A DNA stretch of 64,000 bases from an uncultured Eubacterium sp. (GCA_900544285.1 UQUT01000002.1:62001-126000); one strand, 5' to 3'. Positions 8,789 through 17,878 are shown, numbered from the stretch's first letter. The notes: generated by a model not told the origin, from the sequence alone. Numbers and translations are program-made.

Positions 8789-8983
8789 TCAAAATAGTGT
8801 GCAACCTATTTCTTTGAAGAATTTTATCTTCTCATAAAGTTGCTTTTCGTCAACTTTCAGCTTTTTTGCAAGGCATTTTATGCAGAGACACTCCTCCTCC
8901 GGCGTTTCCCTGTATATCAGTCGACGGTAAAGCGCGGTCTCATCACACGTTAGCTTTTCGCCGCAGCCCTTGCAGTTGCTCAT
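8789..8983 (-). CDS. Small Cys-rich protein, translationally coupled to the alpha-galactosidase
   Basis: The 64-residue protein has CKGCGEKLTC at residues 4-13 and CLCIKC at 32-37, which looks like a single zinc-binding knuckle, followed by a short helical part ending KEIGCTLF. I cannot assign a function. Similar short proteins with a GCTLF end occur in Clostridia to my recollection, always unnamed. Its ATG overlaps the stop of the alpha-galactosidase (8980-8983), so it is made together with that enzyme. Confidence 0.75.
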   Translation of the reverse strand: MSNCKGCGEKLTCDETALYRRLIYRETPEEECLCIKCLAKKLKVDEKQLYEKIKFFKEIGCTLF

Positions 8984-10113
8984 TTAACCTTCACGAGTTT
9001 CGCAGTTACGACTCTGCATCCGCCCGCCTCAACGTGCATGTCGATGAAGTCCTTGAATATACCGAGGTGTTCGCCCGTGAAAGCGTCTGTCGCGTCAAAG
9101 CCGTAGCCGCAGAGAGGATCAAGACCGAGATCGCTGTACGGCATCATTATGTCCTTGTCAACATCATATGCGTTGAAGAAGCCGATGGCATACGTGCCAT
9201 CCGAAAGGTGCTTGAAGAGTGAGAAGTTTTCCTTCTGACCTCTGTTATCTCCGACTATTATCGGAGGACGCGCATCTTCGTCACGGCAGATTGAAATAAG
9301 CGTGTGATTTGTGATGAGTTTTTTCGTCTCTTCATCAATGTTTCTTATGTCACAACCGAGCATGAGAGGCGAGGAAAGCATGCACCATATAGCAAAGTGA
9401 TAACGGTAATTTGCCGCAGTGCAACCCTGCCCGAAGCCAATGTTTCCCTTGCCGTAAAGCCCTGTGACAAGCATGTCAAGGTCGTTAAAGCACCCGGGAG
9501 CGGAATAGCAGAATTTATCTTTTTCCTTTGTCACTATGCCCTTTATCGACTCAAACGTATCCGTTATATCGCCTGTTGTTCTGTACATATGAGCGCCGAC
9601 GGAGCGAGCCCATTCATGGACGTTCTGATTGCCCCAGTTGCAGGCGGAGAAAAGTATTTCCCTGCCGGTTGAGCGAAGAGCAAGTGCCATTCTGTTGTAT
9701 GACTGATAGCTCGGGCTGCCGGGGTGATAGCAGTTGTCATATTTGAGAAGGTCTATACCGACGCTTGCAAAGTAATTTGCATCATCAAATTCGTGACCGA
9801 AGCTGCCGGGATATCCCGCGCAAGTCTTGACGCCGCAGCAGGAATACATGCCGAATTTCAGTCCCTTGGAATGAATATAGTCCGCAACGGCTTTCATTCC
9901 GTTCGGGAATTTTTCCTCATCCGCAACAAGCATGCCGTTTTCGTCACGCTCTTTTTTGCTCCAGCAATCGTCAATTACAAGATACTCATATCCTGCGGCA
10001 AGATATCCGCCGTCGACCATTGCGTCAGCCATTTCTTTTATAAGCTGCTCGTTTATATCCTTTGTGAATGTGTTCCATGAGTTCCAGCCCATGGGCGCTC
10101 TGCTTGCAAGCAT
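8980..10113 (-). CDS. Alpha-galactosidase-type glycoside hydrolase, family GH27
   Basis: The 377-residue enzyme starts with PMGWNSWNTF, the GH27 N-terminal signature, and continues with YLVIDDCW (45-51) and LKFGMYSCCG (85-94). LLKYDNC supplies the predicted nucleophile Asp126 and YRTTGDI the predicted acid/base Asp182. There is no signal peptide, so it acts inside the cell on imported oligosaccharides. The length fits a catalytic barrel plus a short C-terminal beta domain. Related GH27 enzymes release alpha-galactose or, in some cases, beta-L-arabinopyranose. It has its own promoter and forms a unit with the 64-residue gene downstream. Confidence 0.9.
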   Translation of the reverse strand: MLASRAPMGWNSWNTFTKDINEQLIKEMADAMVDGGYLAAGYEYLVIDDCWSKKERDENGMLVADEEKFPNGMKAVADYIHSKGLKFGMYSCCGVKTCAGYPGSFGHEFDDANYFASVGIDLLKYDNCYHPGSPSYQSYNRMALALRSTGREILFSACNWGNQNVHEWARSVGAHMYRTTGDITDTFESIKGIVTKEKDKFCYSAPGCFNDLDMLVTGLYGKGNIGFGQGCTAANYRYHFAIWCMLSSPLMLGCDIRNIDEETKKLITNHTLISICRDEDARPPIIVGDNRGQKENFSLFKHLSDGTYAIGFFNAYDVDKDIMMPYSDLGLDPLCGYGFDATDAFTGEHLGIFKDFIDMHVEAGGCRVVTAKLVKVK

Positions 10114-10149
10114 TTTTCAATACCTCGTTTCCCATTTGGTGTTTAAGTA

Positions 10150-10178
10150 AATATATCATATCAGAAACAAAAAGTCAA
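10150..10178 (-). promoter_or_regulatory. Sigma-A promoter for the GH27 gene
   Basis: Minus-strand TTGACT (10178-10173) and TATATT (10155-10150) are 17 bases apart, 37 bases upstream of the start codon. Confidence 0.6.
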
Positions 10179-10203
10179 CATCAAATGACGTTATCGCAAA
10201 TCA

Positions 10204-10230
10204 AAAAGGAGCGGAAGCCCGCTCCCTTTG
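10204..10230 (-). terminator. Terminator of the rimP-infB-GH151 transcript
   Basis: GGAGCGG and CCGCTCC pair around a four-base loop, with flanking A/T pairs, and the minus strand continues with TTTTTGA. It lies about 75 bases after the GH151-like gene, behind a copy of the dispersed repeat. Confidence 0.7.
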
Positions 10231-10304
10231 ATGAAAATATAAAGTTTGCACAAAACAATAACTAAAGTTTCTTTTGCCTACTTTTCTTTTCAAAGAAAAG
10301 TATG
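10229..10304 (-). repeat. Dispersed intergenic repeat, copy A
   Basis: Read on the minus strand this copy starts with the palindrome TACTTTTCTTT-GA-AAAGAAAAGTA (10302-10279), then GGCAAAAGAAACTTTAG, then TTATTGTTTTGTGCAAAC and TTTATATTTTCATCAAA. The same modules in the same order occur at 40.8 kb and several times at 57.1-57.3 kb. It lies directly after the GH151-like stop codon. Confidence 0.75.
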
Positions 10305-10305
10305 G

Positions 10306-12285
10306 TCAGTAGTCAATGACGACCATCTGATGACACTCAAGCCTGTCAACCGTGTAAGTAAGAACGCCGTCCGAATAATCAAAGTCTATGTCCCGCATCT
10401 GCGGTGCAAGGTACACTCTCTTCGGCTTTGTATAGAGCCTCAAAGTCACCTCCGTACCGTAAACGGGTACGATGTCTTCAATTATTTCAACCTTCTGTCC
10501 GCGCTTGACCGGAGTGGCATAGAGAAGATGGTTTACATATCTGTGCTCGTCGTATTGATCCATAAGAGTCACAACTCCGAGCGATCCGAGATTCGTCGTC
10601 AGCGTTTTTTCGTCGCCGAGGAGAACGTCAATAACATGCTCGACAACCCTCTTTGCGATGAGCGAACCCTTCAGCGCATATTCCGTAAATAACTTAAACG
10701 AAATATATGCGCCGTCCTCTCCGAGAGTGACCGCCGGATATGTTTTCGTCGGGTCGTTCGGCGTCTGTGCGTGCGAAGAAAAATGGAAGGTCGTGCGATT
10801 GAAATACGGATTTTCTCTGACCGCAAGCACCTCGCCCGCAGCATCTATATCGTAGCAGGGCTGATAAATGACATATGCGGAATTATAAAGCCCCTCCATC
10901 TCAAATTCCGGACGGATATATGCGGGATTATATTCGCATTCGCCGTTGAATTCCGCGCCGAGGTCGAAAGCAAAGCCGCTTCCGTCGGCATAGAGACCGG
11001 ACGTTCCGGACGCAAGAATTTTGCCTCCGCCTTCTGTAAACGCTTTCAGCTTTTCGGCTGTTTCGCCATCAAGCATAGAATCATCTGTAAGTATGATGAG
11101 CTTGTATTTGCCGAAATCACCTTCGGTATCCACAACGTCAAACAGATATTTTCCTTCAAGCAGAATTCTGCTTGCGCCCGTTGTTCCCATCCATGAAAGT
11201 CGACCGGGAGAAGGCTTTCCGGGATTCATATGATAGAAAAGAGCCTCCTGAGAAAGCACCGCTATATCGGCAACCGACTCAACATTGTCAAGCCACGGCT
11301 CCTTTCTCTCTATCTCGGAATATGCCTCGCCTATGAGCTTATATGTTGCCATATCCATTGCTCCGAGCGGATGAAGCTGGTCGCCTATCGACATTTTCGC
11401 ACCGTTTGCGGCGGAAAGCGCCGTTTCATAGCGGAGAGCGTTCGGATGCTTGAACCCGCCGAATTCGCCCCATGAAAGATGGAATTTTCCCGTCATGCCG
11501 AGGAAGTCAAGTCCGAGCGTTCTGGCATAAGCCGCAGACATCGGGAAATGGTCATAGCCCCAGCCGCCTGTCGGCAGACTTTCAAGCTCAAGATGCGAGT
11601 TTGCAAAGGTGAAGTCTCTGTGACCGCACTGAATGTGTCCGGCGTTGTGGAAAACGGGCAGTCCCGGCTTGTATTTGTCAATTGCCTCTCTCACGCGCTT
11701 TGTGTAATTGAGATAGGTTTCAACGCCCATTCTGTAAGCGTTTTCCTCGTTATAGGGGTCTTCCCCTCTGTCCAGCATTTTCTTTACGCAGTGCTGACAA
11801 TAGCACGGCAAAGCGCCGACTATGTCAAGGAAGATGCCGTCACAGTCATACTTTTGAACAACCTCCTCCACCTGCGCGATAAGATAGTCAAGATACGGCG
11901 TGTTCATGCACATGCGGTGATAGCCCGGCTTTGTGAAGTTTTCCGTCCAGTAGAAGGTTTCATCGGGATTGCGCATAAGCCATTCCGTATGCGGACGCGC
12001 CATTTTCTCATCAAGTCCGGCAGAGATATAAACCGGAGTCCTGACGCCGATTTCGTGCGCCGCAGCGATCTGTTCTCCGAGAAGGTCAAAATCCAGATGC
12101 GGGTGCATTTCGCACGTTTCCGAGGGGAAATATGCCCAGCCATGATGACATTTCGCAAAAAGGGTTATCGAATTTACGTGTCCCTCGCGGAGTGCCCTCT
12201 GGAACTGCTCCTTTGAAAATCGGGAGCCTATTCCCTCTATCTCCCCGCTCGTGTGAAAATCAAGGTGTACCTGTCTGAAATTCAT
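10306..12285 (-). CDS. Glycoside hydrolase, GH151-like (candidate alpha-L-fucosidase)
   Basis: This 659-residue cytoplasmic protein starts with a TIM-barrel domain (RQVHLDFHTS, then FAKCHHGWAYFPS and CDGIFLDIVGALPCYC). A flavodoxin-like domain resembling the GH42 trimerisation domain follows (KLIILTDDSMLDGETAEKL, then GGGKILASG), and then a C-terminal beta domain. The opening RQVHLDFHTS with GIGS recalls GH151, whose founding members are alpha-L-fucosidases; that link is from memory and moderate. No signal peptide is visible. Its ATG is 12 bases after infB, and its AAGGAG ribosome site overlaps the infB stop codon, so it is expressed from the translation-factor operon, an unusual place for a sugar enzyme. 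Confidence 0.7.
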   Translation of the reverse strand: MNFRQVHLDFHTSGEIEGIGSRFSKEQFQRALREGHVNSITLFAKCHHGWAYFPSETCEMHPHLDFDLLGEQIAAAHEIGVRTPVYISAGLDEKMARPHTEWLMRNPDETFYWTENFTKPGYHRMCMNTPYLDYLIAQVEEVVQKYDCDGIFLDIVGALPCYCQHCVKKMLDRGEDPYNEENAYRMGVETYLNYTKRVREAIDKYKPGLPVFHNAGHIQCGHRDFTFANSHLELESLPTGGWGYDHFPMSAAYARTLGLDFLGMTGKFHLSWGEFGGFKHPNALRYETALSAANGAKMSIGDQLHPLGAMDMATYKLIGEAYSEIERKEPWLDNVESVADIAVLSQEALFYHMNPGKPSPGRLSWMGTTGASRILLEGKYLFDVVDTEGDFGKYKLIILTDDSMLDGETAEKLKAFTEGGGKILASGTSGLYADGSGFAFDLGAEFNGECEYNPAYIRPEFEMEGLYNSAYVIYQPCYDIDAAGEVLAVRENPYFNRTTFHFSSHAQTPNDPTKTYPAVTLGEDGAYISFKLFTEYALKGSLIAKRVVEHVIDVLLGDEKTLTTNLGSLGVVTLMDQYDEHRYVNHLLYATPVKRGQKVEIIEDIVPVYGTEVTLRLYTKPKRVYLAPQMRDIDFDYSDGVLTYTVDRLECHQMVVIDY

Positions 12286-12297
12286 ATCGGTTTCTCC

Positions 12298-14928
12298 TTA
12301 TCTTGCAATCTCTTCCATTATATAAGCTTCGAGAATGTCGCCCTCTTTTATATCATTGAATTTTTCAAGTCCGACGCCGCATTCATAGCCCGACGCAACT
12401 TCTTTTACGTCGTCCTTGAAACGGCGGAGCGAGGAAATTTTGTCCTCAAATATCACAACGCCGTCACGTACCACGCGGATAAGCGAAGCGCGCGTGATTT
12501 TGCCGTCCTGAACGTATGAGCCGGCAATCGTGCCGACGTTCGGAACGTGAATTGTCTGTCTGACCTGTGCATGACCGAGAACGTTCTCGCGGTAAACGGG
12601 TTTAAGCATTCCCTTGATAGCCGCTTCGATTTCCTCAATGCACTCATAAATAATTCTGTATGTGCGAACGTCAACGCCCTGCGCCTGTGCAGAGTCGAGC
12701 GCCGCCTTATCGGGACGGACATTGAAGCCGACGATGATCGCATTTGACGCATTTGCGAGCATAACGTCGTTTTCCGTTATACCGCCGACGCCCGTATGAA
12801 TAACGTTGACCTTGACTTCATCGTTTGAGAGCTTGACAAGCGAAGCCTTGACAGCCTCCGCCGAGCCTCTGACGTCCGCCTTGACGACGATATTGAGATC
12901 CTTTACGCCGTCTTTGATCTGCGCAAAGAGGTCGTCGAGATTGACCTTTGCCGATGCGGAAAACTCCGCTTCTTTTTCTTTCGTTCTGCGCTGTTCGGCA
13001 AGCTCTCTTGCCATTCTTTCGTCTTCAACAGCGTTCATTTCGTCGCCTGCGGACGGAACGGAGTCAAGACCGACGATTTCGCAAGGAACGGAGGGCTCTG
13101 CGCTCTTCATAACCTTGCCGTTTTCGTCTCTCATCATACGCACCCTGCCGACAGCCGTGCCGACGATAACCGTATCTCCCTGATGGAGCGTACCGTTCTG
13201 AACGAGTACCGTCGCAACGGGACCGAGACCCTTTTTCAGGCTCGCCTCAATGACGATACCCTTCGCTCTGCGGTTCGGGTTTGCTTTCAGCTCTTTCATC
13301 TCGGCAATGAGAAGAACGTCTTCAAGAAGATCGTCTATGCCGGTCTTTTTAAGAGCGGAAACGGGAACGCACATAACGTCGCCGCCCCATTCCTCGGGAA
13401 CAAGGTCGTATTTTGTCAGCTCCTGCTTGATCCCTTCGGGATTTGCGCCGGGCTTATCCATTTTGTTTATCGCAACTATTATCGAAATACCTGCCGCTTT
13501 TGCGTGATTGATTGCTTCAACCGTCTGCGGCATGATACCGTCATCCGCCGCAACGACGAGGATTGCGATATCAGTCGACTTTGCGCCTCTCGCTCTCATA
13601 GCGGTGAACGCTTCGTGACCGGGGGTATCAAGGAAGGTGATATATTTATCGCCGATTTTTACTCTGTAAGCACCGATAGACTGCGTGATGCCGCCTGCTT
13701 CGCCTGCCGTGACGTGTGTGTTACGGATGGCATCGAGAAGCGACGTCTTGCCGTGGTCAACGTGACCCATAACGCATACAACGGGAGGACGTTCTTCGAG
13801 AGTTTCGCTTGAATCCTCCGCGTCCTCGGAGAAGAGTTTTTCTTCAATCGTTACAACGACTTCCTTTGAAACGATTATATTCATTTCTTCGCCGACGAGG
13901 AACGCCGTATCATAATCGACGCTCTGATTTGCCGTTGCCATGACGCCGAGTCCGATCAGCTTCTTTATAAGCTCGCCGACAGTGACCTTGAACTTTGCGG
14001 CAAGCTCGGAGACCGTAATCTCATCGGGCACCGTAACCTTGAGCGGCTGTTTTTTGATTTTTTCAAGCTCCGCTTTTCTGAGTTTTGCAAGAGCCGCAGC
14101 GTCCTTGTCCCCACGTCTGCCGGCATAAGGATTTTTGCCGTTCTGGGGCTTCTTTCCGACCTTCTGCTTATCCGGAACGTTTGATCTTCTCGCAGACTCC
14201 GGAACAAAGCTCTCAAGTCTTTCGTCATATTTGGAAAGGTCGACAGAGCTTGCTCTCGTATCGATGACTCTTGTCTTTCTTCCCGCTTCGACGCTCTCTC
14301 CGCCGCCTCTCATCTCCGCTTTCTTGGGCTGAGGAGTCGGCTGTGACGGAGCTTCCCTTCTCGGCTCGGGCTTTTTTGGCTGGTTCTGTGCCTGCGAAGG
14401 ACGTGCAAATCTGTCTGCCGAGCGACTCGCGCCTCTTTCCGCCTGCTGCGGGAAATTCACTTTCGGCTGATTCTGCTGTTGGCGCGCGGGACGGTTTTCC
14501 GTCTGCTGTGCCGACTTCTGTCCGCCATGCTGAGGTGCCTGTGCCTGCGGTTTTGCGGGCTGTGCGGACTGAGCGCCCTGCGGCTTCTGCTGAGGCGCCT
14601 GCGGCTGGGGCTTTTTCTCTTCTGCCGTAGCCTTGGGCACTTCCGCCTTCTTCTCCGCAGGCTCTGCCTTCGCCACGGGCTTCTCCTCTTTAATTTCCTC
14701 CTTCGGACGGTCGATATCCGCCTTTCCGGCGAGATAATCTGCCATATTGGTTATCTGATTTGTCGATGTGAGACTGTCGAAAAGCACGGAAAATTCCGTT
14801 GCGTCAAGCGTCCCCGTCGATGTCTTCCCCGCTACACCGCTCGCCGTGAGCGCGTCAAGCAGGTCTTTGCTTTTCATGTTAAGGTCTTTTGCAAGATTGT
14901 TTATTCTTATCTTCTGTGTTGAAACCAT
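12298..14928 (-). CDS. infB: Translation initiation factor IF-2
   Basis: This is an 876-residue GTPase. It has the N-terminal IF2_N motif ([18 protein letters not shown]), then about 200 residues of low-complexity Pro/Gln/Ala/Lys linker, a second IF2_N segment near 300, and the G domain with GHVDHGKT at 388-395, DTPGHE and NKMD. The C-terminal domains bind fMet-tRNA. It delivers initiator tRNA to the 30S subunit. Upstream are rimP, nusA, ylxR and ylxQ in the standard order. The gene that normally follows in Bacillota, rbfA, is absent; a glycoside hydrolase gene takes its place. Confidence 0.97.
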   Translation of the reverse strand: MVSTQKIRINNLAKDLNMKSKDLLDALTASGVAGKTSTGTLDATEFSVLFDSLTSTNQITNMADYLAGKADIDRPKEEIKEEKPVAKAEPAEKKAEVPKATAEEKKPQPQAPQQKPQGAQSAQPAKPQAQAPQHGGQKSAQQTENRPARQQQNQPKVNFPQQAERGASRSADRFARPSQAQNQPKKPEPRREAPSQPTPQPKKAEMRGGGESVEAGRKTRVIDTRASSVDLSKYDERLESFVPESARRSNVPDKQKVGKKPQNGKNPYAGRRGDKDAAALAKLRKAELEKIKKQPLKVTVPDEITVSELAAKFKVTVGELIKKLIGLGVMATANQSVDYDTAFLVGEEMNIIVSKEVVVTIEEKLFSEDAEDSSETLEERPPVVCVMGHVDHGKTSLLDAIRNTHVTAGEAGGITQSIGAYRVKIGDKYITFLDTPGHEAFTAMRARGAKSTDIAILVVAADDGIMPQTVEAINHAKAAGISIIVAINKMDKPGANPEGIKQELTKYDLVPEEWGGDVMCVPVSALKKTGIDDLLEDVLLIAEMKELKANPNRRAKGIVIEASLKKGLGPVATVLVQNGTLHQGDTVIVGTAVGRVRMMRDENGKVMKSAEPSVPCEIVGLDSVPSAGDEMNAVEDERMARELAEQRRTKEKEAEFSASAKVNLDDLFAQIKDGVKDLNIVVKADVRGSAEAVKASLVKLSNDEVKVNVIHTGVGGITENDVMLANASNAIIVGFNVRPDKAALDSAQAQGVDVRTYRIIYECIEEIEAAIKGMLKPVYRENVLGHAQVRQTIHVPNVGTIAGSYVQDGKITRASLIRVVRDGVVIFEDKISSLRRFKDDVKEVASGYECGVGLEKFNDIKEGDILEAYIMEEIAR

Positions 14929-14954
14929 TCATTGTACCTCCCTTATGAGTACTG

Positions 14955-15275
14955 TCAGAGATTGCCGGTAATAAGCTTTATAAAGTTTTCGTCCCCGATA
15001 CCGACGCATGCCGTCGCTCTTTTGCCAATCGCTCTGCCGATCTCATCGGGCGTCGCGTCCGTATATTCAAGACGGGCACCGTAATACTGCGCGCAGTTCG
15101 ATATGCGTTTTTTCGTGTTATCGGACGATTTTTCACTTGCAATCACAAGCTTCACGCTCCCACCTATCACCGCGTCGCAGACCATTTCCGTCCCGATGGT
15201 GACTTTTCCGGCTTTTCTCGCAAGTCCGATGAGCGAAAGCAGCTTCGCCGTTTTTCTTTTTTCTCCGTCAATCAT
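14955..15275 (-). CDS. ylxQ: YlxQ-type L7Ae-family RNA-binding protein
   Basis: The 106-residue protein has the L7Ae/L30e fold signature: LLSLIGLARKAGKVTIGTE, then a VKLVIASEKSSDNTKKRI segment. Family members bind kink-turn RNA. Its position between ylxR and infB is conserved across Bacillota. The ATG overlaps the ylxR stop (15272-15275). The cellular role in bacteria is poorly defined; a link to ribosomes or RNase P RNA has been proposed for relatives. Confidence 0.88.
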   Translation of the reverse strand: MIDGEKRKTAKLLSLIGLARKAGKVTIGTEMVCDAVIGGSVKLVIASEKSSDNTKKRISNCAQYYGARLEYTDATPDEIGRAIGKRATACVGIGDENFIKLITGNL

Positions 15276-15535
15276 TTTTCTATTTCTTTTTCAAGCCTTT
15301 CGTAAACCTCATCGGTTATCGGGCAACCGAGCGACGCGGGAAGCTTTTTTCTCGCCTTTTTAAGACAGTCGGCACTGGGACAGATATATGCCCCGCGACC
15401 GGACTTTTTCCCCGTTCTGTCAAGTTCGGCGGTTTCGCTGTCAGCCGGCTTGACTATTCGTATAAGCTCGCTTTTCGGTCGTTTTACCCTGCAACCGACG
15501 CACTGGCGCTCGGGAATTTTCTTTGTGTTTTCCAT
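15272..15535 (-). CDS. ylxR: YlxR (DUF448) RNA-binding protein
   Basis: The 87-residue protein carries the family's RQCVGCR motif near the N-terminus and GRGAYICPSADCLKKA in the middle. I start it at ATG 15535, which leaves 17 bases after nusA; upstream in-frame codons lie inside nusA and have no family match. YlxR proteins are small nucleic-acid-binding proteins encoded between nusA and ylxQ, reported to influence transcription and RNase P in other species. The stop overlaps the ylxQ start. Confidence 0.88.
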   Translation of the reverse strand: MENTKKIPERQCVGCRVKRPKSELIRIVKPADSETAELDRTGKKSGRGAYICPSADCLKKARKKLPASLGCPITDEVYERLEKEIEK

Positions 15536-15552
15536 TCGCCGCGCCTGCCTTA

Positions 15553-16578
15553 TCAAACCGATTTGATATCTATCTTGTATCCCGTAAGTCTTGCCGCGAG
15601 ACGCGCGTTCTGACCTTCCTTGCCTATGGAAAGCGAAAGCTGATCGGGCGCAACAAGCACCTTGCAACTGCGCTCGCTGTCCATCTCAACGCTCTTGACT
15701 TCCGCGGGAGAAAGCGCCGCGCTGATATATTCTTCGGGCTTTTCACTGAATCGTACAACGTCAATCTTTTCGCCGTTCAGCTCTCTTATAATCTCTCCGA
15801 TACGGCTGCCTCTGTTGCCTATGCACGAGCCGACAGGATCAACGGAAGCGTCGCGTGATTCAACTGCGATCTTCGTTCTTGAGCCCGCCTCTCTCGCAAC
15901 TCCGCGGATAACAACCGTTCCGTCCTGAATTTCGGGTACTTCAAGCTCGAAAAGTCTCTTGACAAGTCCGGGATGAGTGCGGGAAAGGGTTACAATCGGC
16001 CCCTTAACCTCGTTTTTGACCTCCATAACGAAAACCTTGATATGGTCGCCGACGAAAAACTGTTCGCCGGGTATCTGCTCTCCCTTGAGAAGAACTGCCT
16101 CGCTTGTGCCGGTATCAACGATAGCGTTTCCGTTGACGGGATCGATACGGAGCACCGTTGCGGAGATGACCTCTTCCTTCTTGCTTTCGTATTCTTTTAT
16201 GACCATCGTTCTCTCGGCTTCTCTTATGCCCTGAACGATAATCTGCTTTCCGCTCTGCGCGCTGAGTCTGCCGAACGCCTTTGTTTTGACTTCGGTTTCA
16301 ACCGTGCCGCCGAGGGCGTATTTCTTGCTTATCGCCTTTGCGTCTGCAAGCGAAATTTCAAGCTCGGGGTCTGTGACCTCTTCAACTATGTTCTTGACTC
16401 TAACAACCTTTACGTCCTTCTTTGCGGGGTCGAGAATTACTTTTATATTGCAGTTCTCGCCTATCTCTCTTTTGAGCGCATTTGCAAGTCCCGCCTCTAT
16501 TTTTTCAATGATGTATTCCTGCGGGATTCCCTTTTCCTTTACGAAAATATCAAGCGCCGTGAAAAATTCTGTGTTCAT
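15553..16578 (-). CDS. nusA: Transcription elongation/termination factor NusA
   Basis: The 341-residue protein has the NusA N-terminal RNA-polymerase-binding domain (MNTEFFTALDIFVKEKGI), an S1 domain around 135-200 and two KH domains (GSCIGNRGSRIGEI and LSLSIGKEGQNARLAARLTGYKIDI). It lacks the C-terminal acidic repeats of the E. coli protein, as is normal in Gram-positive bacteria. It controls pausing, termination and antitermination. It lies 27 bases after rimP in a conserved cluster. Confidence 0.96.
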   Translation of the reverse strand: MNTEFFTALDIFVKEKGIPQEYIIEKIEAGLANALKREIGENCNIKVILDPAKKDVKVVRVKNIVEEVTDPELEISLADAKAISKKYALGGTVETEVKTKAFGRLSAQSGKQIIVQGIREAERTMVIKEYESKKEEVISATVLRIDPVNGNAIVDTGTSEAVLLKGEQIPGEQFFVGDHIKVFVMEVKNEVKGPIVTLSRTHPGLVKRLFELEVPEIQDGTVVIRGVAREAGSRTKIAVESRDASVDPVGSCIGNRGSRIGEIIRELNGEKIDVVRFSEKPEEYISAALSPAEVKSVEMDSERSCKVLVAPDQLSLSIGKEGQNARLAARLTGYKIDIKSV

Positions 16579-16605
16579 TTTTGCTAAAAACCTTCCTTCC
16601 GTTAT

Positions 16606-17085
16606 TTATTCTATATCGGTGAAATCGAAAAATACGTTTGCCTTTGCCGTTTTTGATATTTCAAACGTTTTTTCCGTGCCGTCTGTTTCAATTGTAAACC
16701 TCTCGTCATCGGAGGAGACGAGCGTCCCCTTATATGCCTTGCGACCGGACTCATCGGGAGAATAAAGTCTGACCTCAATCTCCTCGCCTATGCACGCCGC
16801 AAAGTGCTGCGGAGTACGGAGTGTCCTTTCGAGTCCCGGAGAGCTGACCTCAAGCGTATAGTTCTGTTCAATCGGGTCTGCCTCGTCGAGCAATGGGCTT
16901 ATCGCCCTGCTGACTTTTTCACAATCGTCAATGTCAATACCGTCATCCGAGTCGATTGTAATGCGGAGATACCAACCGGCACCTTCCTTTACAAACTCAA
17001 CATCCCATACGCGATATCCGAGCTCTTCAACGCAAGGCGTGATTATCTTTTCCGCCACCGACGCGATATTTGCTGTTTTTGCCAC
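16606..17085 (-). CDS. rimP: Ribosome maturation factor RimP
   Basis: This 159-residue 30S maturation factor has the N-terminal domain motif EELGYRVWDVEFVKEGAGWYLR-like (split here as ELGYRVWDVEF and WYLRITID) and the conserved YTLEVSSPGLERTL. GTG 17085 is chosen because AAAGGTGG ends eight bases upstream; the in-frame TTG 17103 overlaps that ribosome site. It heads the rimP-nusA-ylxR-ylxQ-infB operon, with a sigma-A promoter and a leader hairpin. Confidence 0.92.
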   Translation of the reverse strand: MAKTANIASVAEKIITPCVEELGYRVWDVEFVKEGAGWYLRITIDSDDGIDIDDCEKVSRAISPLLDEADPIEQNYTLEVSSPGLERTLRTPQHFAACIGEEIEVRLYSPDESGRKAYKGTLVSSDDERFTIETDGTEKTFEISKTAKANVFFDFTDIE

Positions 17086-17121
17086 GGTTTTTCCACCTTT
17101 CAAAAGTATTCTTTACAAAGA

Positions 17122-17150
17122 ATTGAGACCGGGCGAAGCCCAGTCTCAAT
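17122..17150 (-). promoter_or_regulatory. Leader hairpin upstream of rimP
   Basis: ATTGAGAC pairs with GTCTCAAT, and inside it GGGC pairs with GCCC around GAA. It lies between the promoter and the rimP ribosome site, so it is in the 5' leader. The minus strand continues with TTCTTTG, a weak U tract. Attenuation or NusA feedback is possible. Confidence 0.5.
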
Positions 17151-17172
17151 GTCCTTTCTTTATTCTGCCGTT

Positions 17173-17201
17173 ATTATATCATAACCAATTCAAGATTGCA
17201 A
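17173..17201 (-). promoter_or_regulatory. Sigma-A promoter for rimP-nusA-infB
   Basis: Minus-strand TTGCAA (17201-17196), a 17-base spacer and TGA-TATAAT (17178-17173, with an extended -10 TG) give one of the best promoters in the window. Confidence 0.7.
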
Positions 17202-17244
17202 TACTTTTTTGATATTTTTCCGGTGGCAAGTGCGATTTTTGCGG

Positions 17245-17253
17245 CATATTATA
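17245..17253 (+). promoter_or_regulatory. Possible mother-cell sigma -10 element for spoVM
   Basis: CATATTATA fits the -10 pattern of sporulation sigma E/K factors (CATAnnnTA). It lies 38 bases before the spoVM start. I see no clear matching -35, so this is tentative; spoVM is sigma-E controlled in Bacillus. Confidence 0.3.
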
Positions 17254-17290
17254 GATTGAACGCATTATAACCGACAAAAGGAGCTTCCGA

Positions 17291-17374
17291 ATGAAAATCA
17301 TCGTCCTCAAATCGCCGAAGTTTCTTTCTCCGCTATTGAAAAAGATATTCGGCAGAAAGAAACGCGGAAAATAA
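17291..17374 (+). CDS. spoVM: Stage V sporulation protein SpoVM
   Basis: This 27-codon gene encodes a short amphipathic peptide whose core, LKSPKFLSPLLKKIFGRKK, matches the Bacillus SpoVM pattern (K-x-PKFL, then a basic-hydrophobic helix and G near the end) in length, proline and glycine placement. Known SpoVM recognises the convex outer forespore membrane and anchors SpoIVA to start coat assembly. AAAGGAG (17277-17283) lies seven bases before the ATG. It sits alone in the gap between the rplQ and rimP operons, on the opposite strand to both. The identification rests on pattern only but is strong for such a short protein. Confidence 0.85.
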   Translation: MKIIVLKSPKFLSPLLKKIFGRKKRGK

Positions 17375-17413
17375 AATCAGGTACATAAAGCAAAAACGAA
17401 TATCCGTGAAAAC

Positions 17414-17447
17414 AAAAATGAAGCTCCCGTCCGAGAGCTTCATTTTT
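17414..17447. terminator. Bidirectional terminator between spoVM and rplQ
   Basis: AAAAATGAAGCTC pairs with GAGCTTCATTTTT as a 13-bp stem, with T-rich tails on both strands. It ends the long ribosomal transcript on the minus strand and spoVM on the plus strand. Confidence 0.85.
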
Positions 17448-17463
17448 TTAACTTATATTTTAA

Positions 17464-17805
17464 TTATACAAGCTTTATAAGTGCCATTTCGGCAGCGTCA
17501 CCACGACGGGGGCCGAGCTTATAGATAGCTGTGTAACCGCCGTTTCTGTCGGAATACGTGGGAGCGATTTCATCAAAGAGCTTCTTTACAACATCTTCCT
17601 TTGTGATGTATGAAAGAGCCTGACGGCGAGAAGCGAGAGTGTTTGTCTTGCCGAGAGTGATCATCTTCTCAGCCATGCATCTTACTTCCTTTGCTCTTGT
17701 AAGAGTTGTTTCTATCGAACCGTTTTCCAAAAGATAAGTGACCATTCCGCGAAGCATAGCATTTCTATGCGCGGTCACTCTGCCGAGTTTTCTGGTTCCG
17801 GGCAT
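17464..17805 (-). CDS. rplQ: 50S ribosomal protein L17
   Basis: This 113-residue protein starts with the L17 signature [18 protein letters not shown] and contains [20 protein letters not shown]. The C-terminus [19 protein letters not shown] is typical. It binds 23S rRNA near the exit tunnel. It is the last gene of the S10-spc-alpha cluster, after rpoA as usual. Confidence 0.97.
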   Translation of the reverse strand: MPGTRKLGRVTAHRNAMLRGMVTYLLENGSIETTLTRAKEVRCMAEKMITLGKTNTLASRRQALSYITKEDVVKKLFDEIAPTYSDRNGGYTAIYKLGPRRGDAAEMALIKLV

Positions 17806-17878
17806 GTTGTTTTTCCTCCTTTTCCCTATTTTTCATAAGGATTTCAGCATGTGCAGCTTTTTTAATTCACAAAAGAAA

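Noticed and set aside
11479..12216. 245-codon open frame opposite the GH151-like gene
   Set aside because: Antisense shadow with no motif, overlapping a convincing enzyme over its full length.
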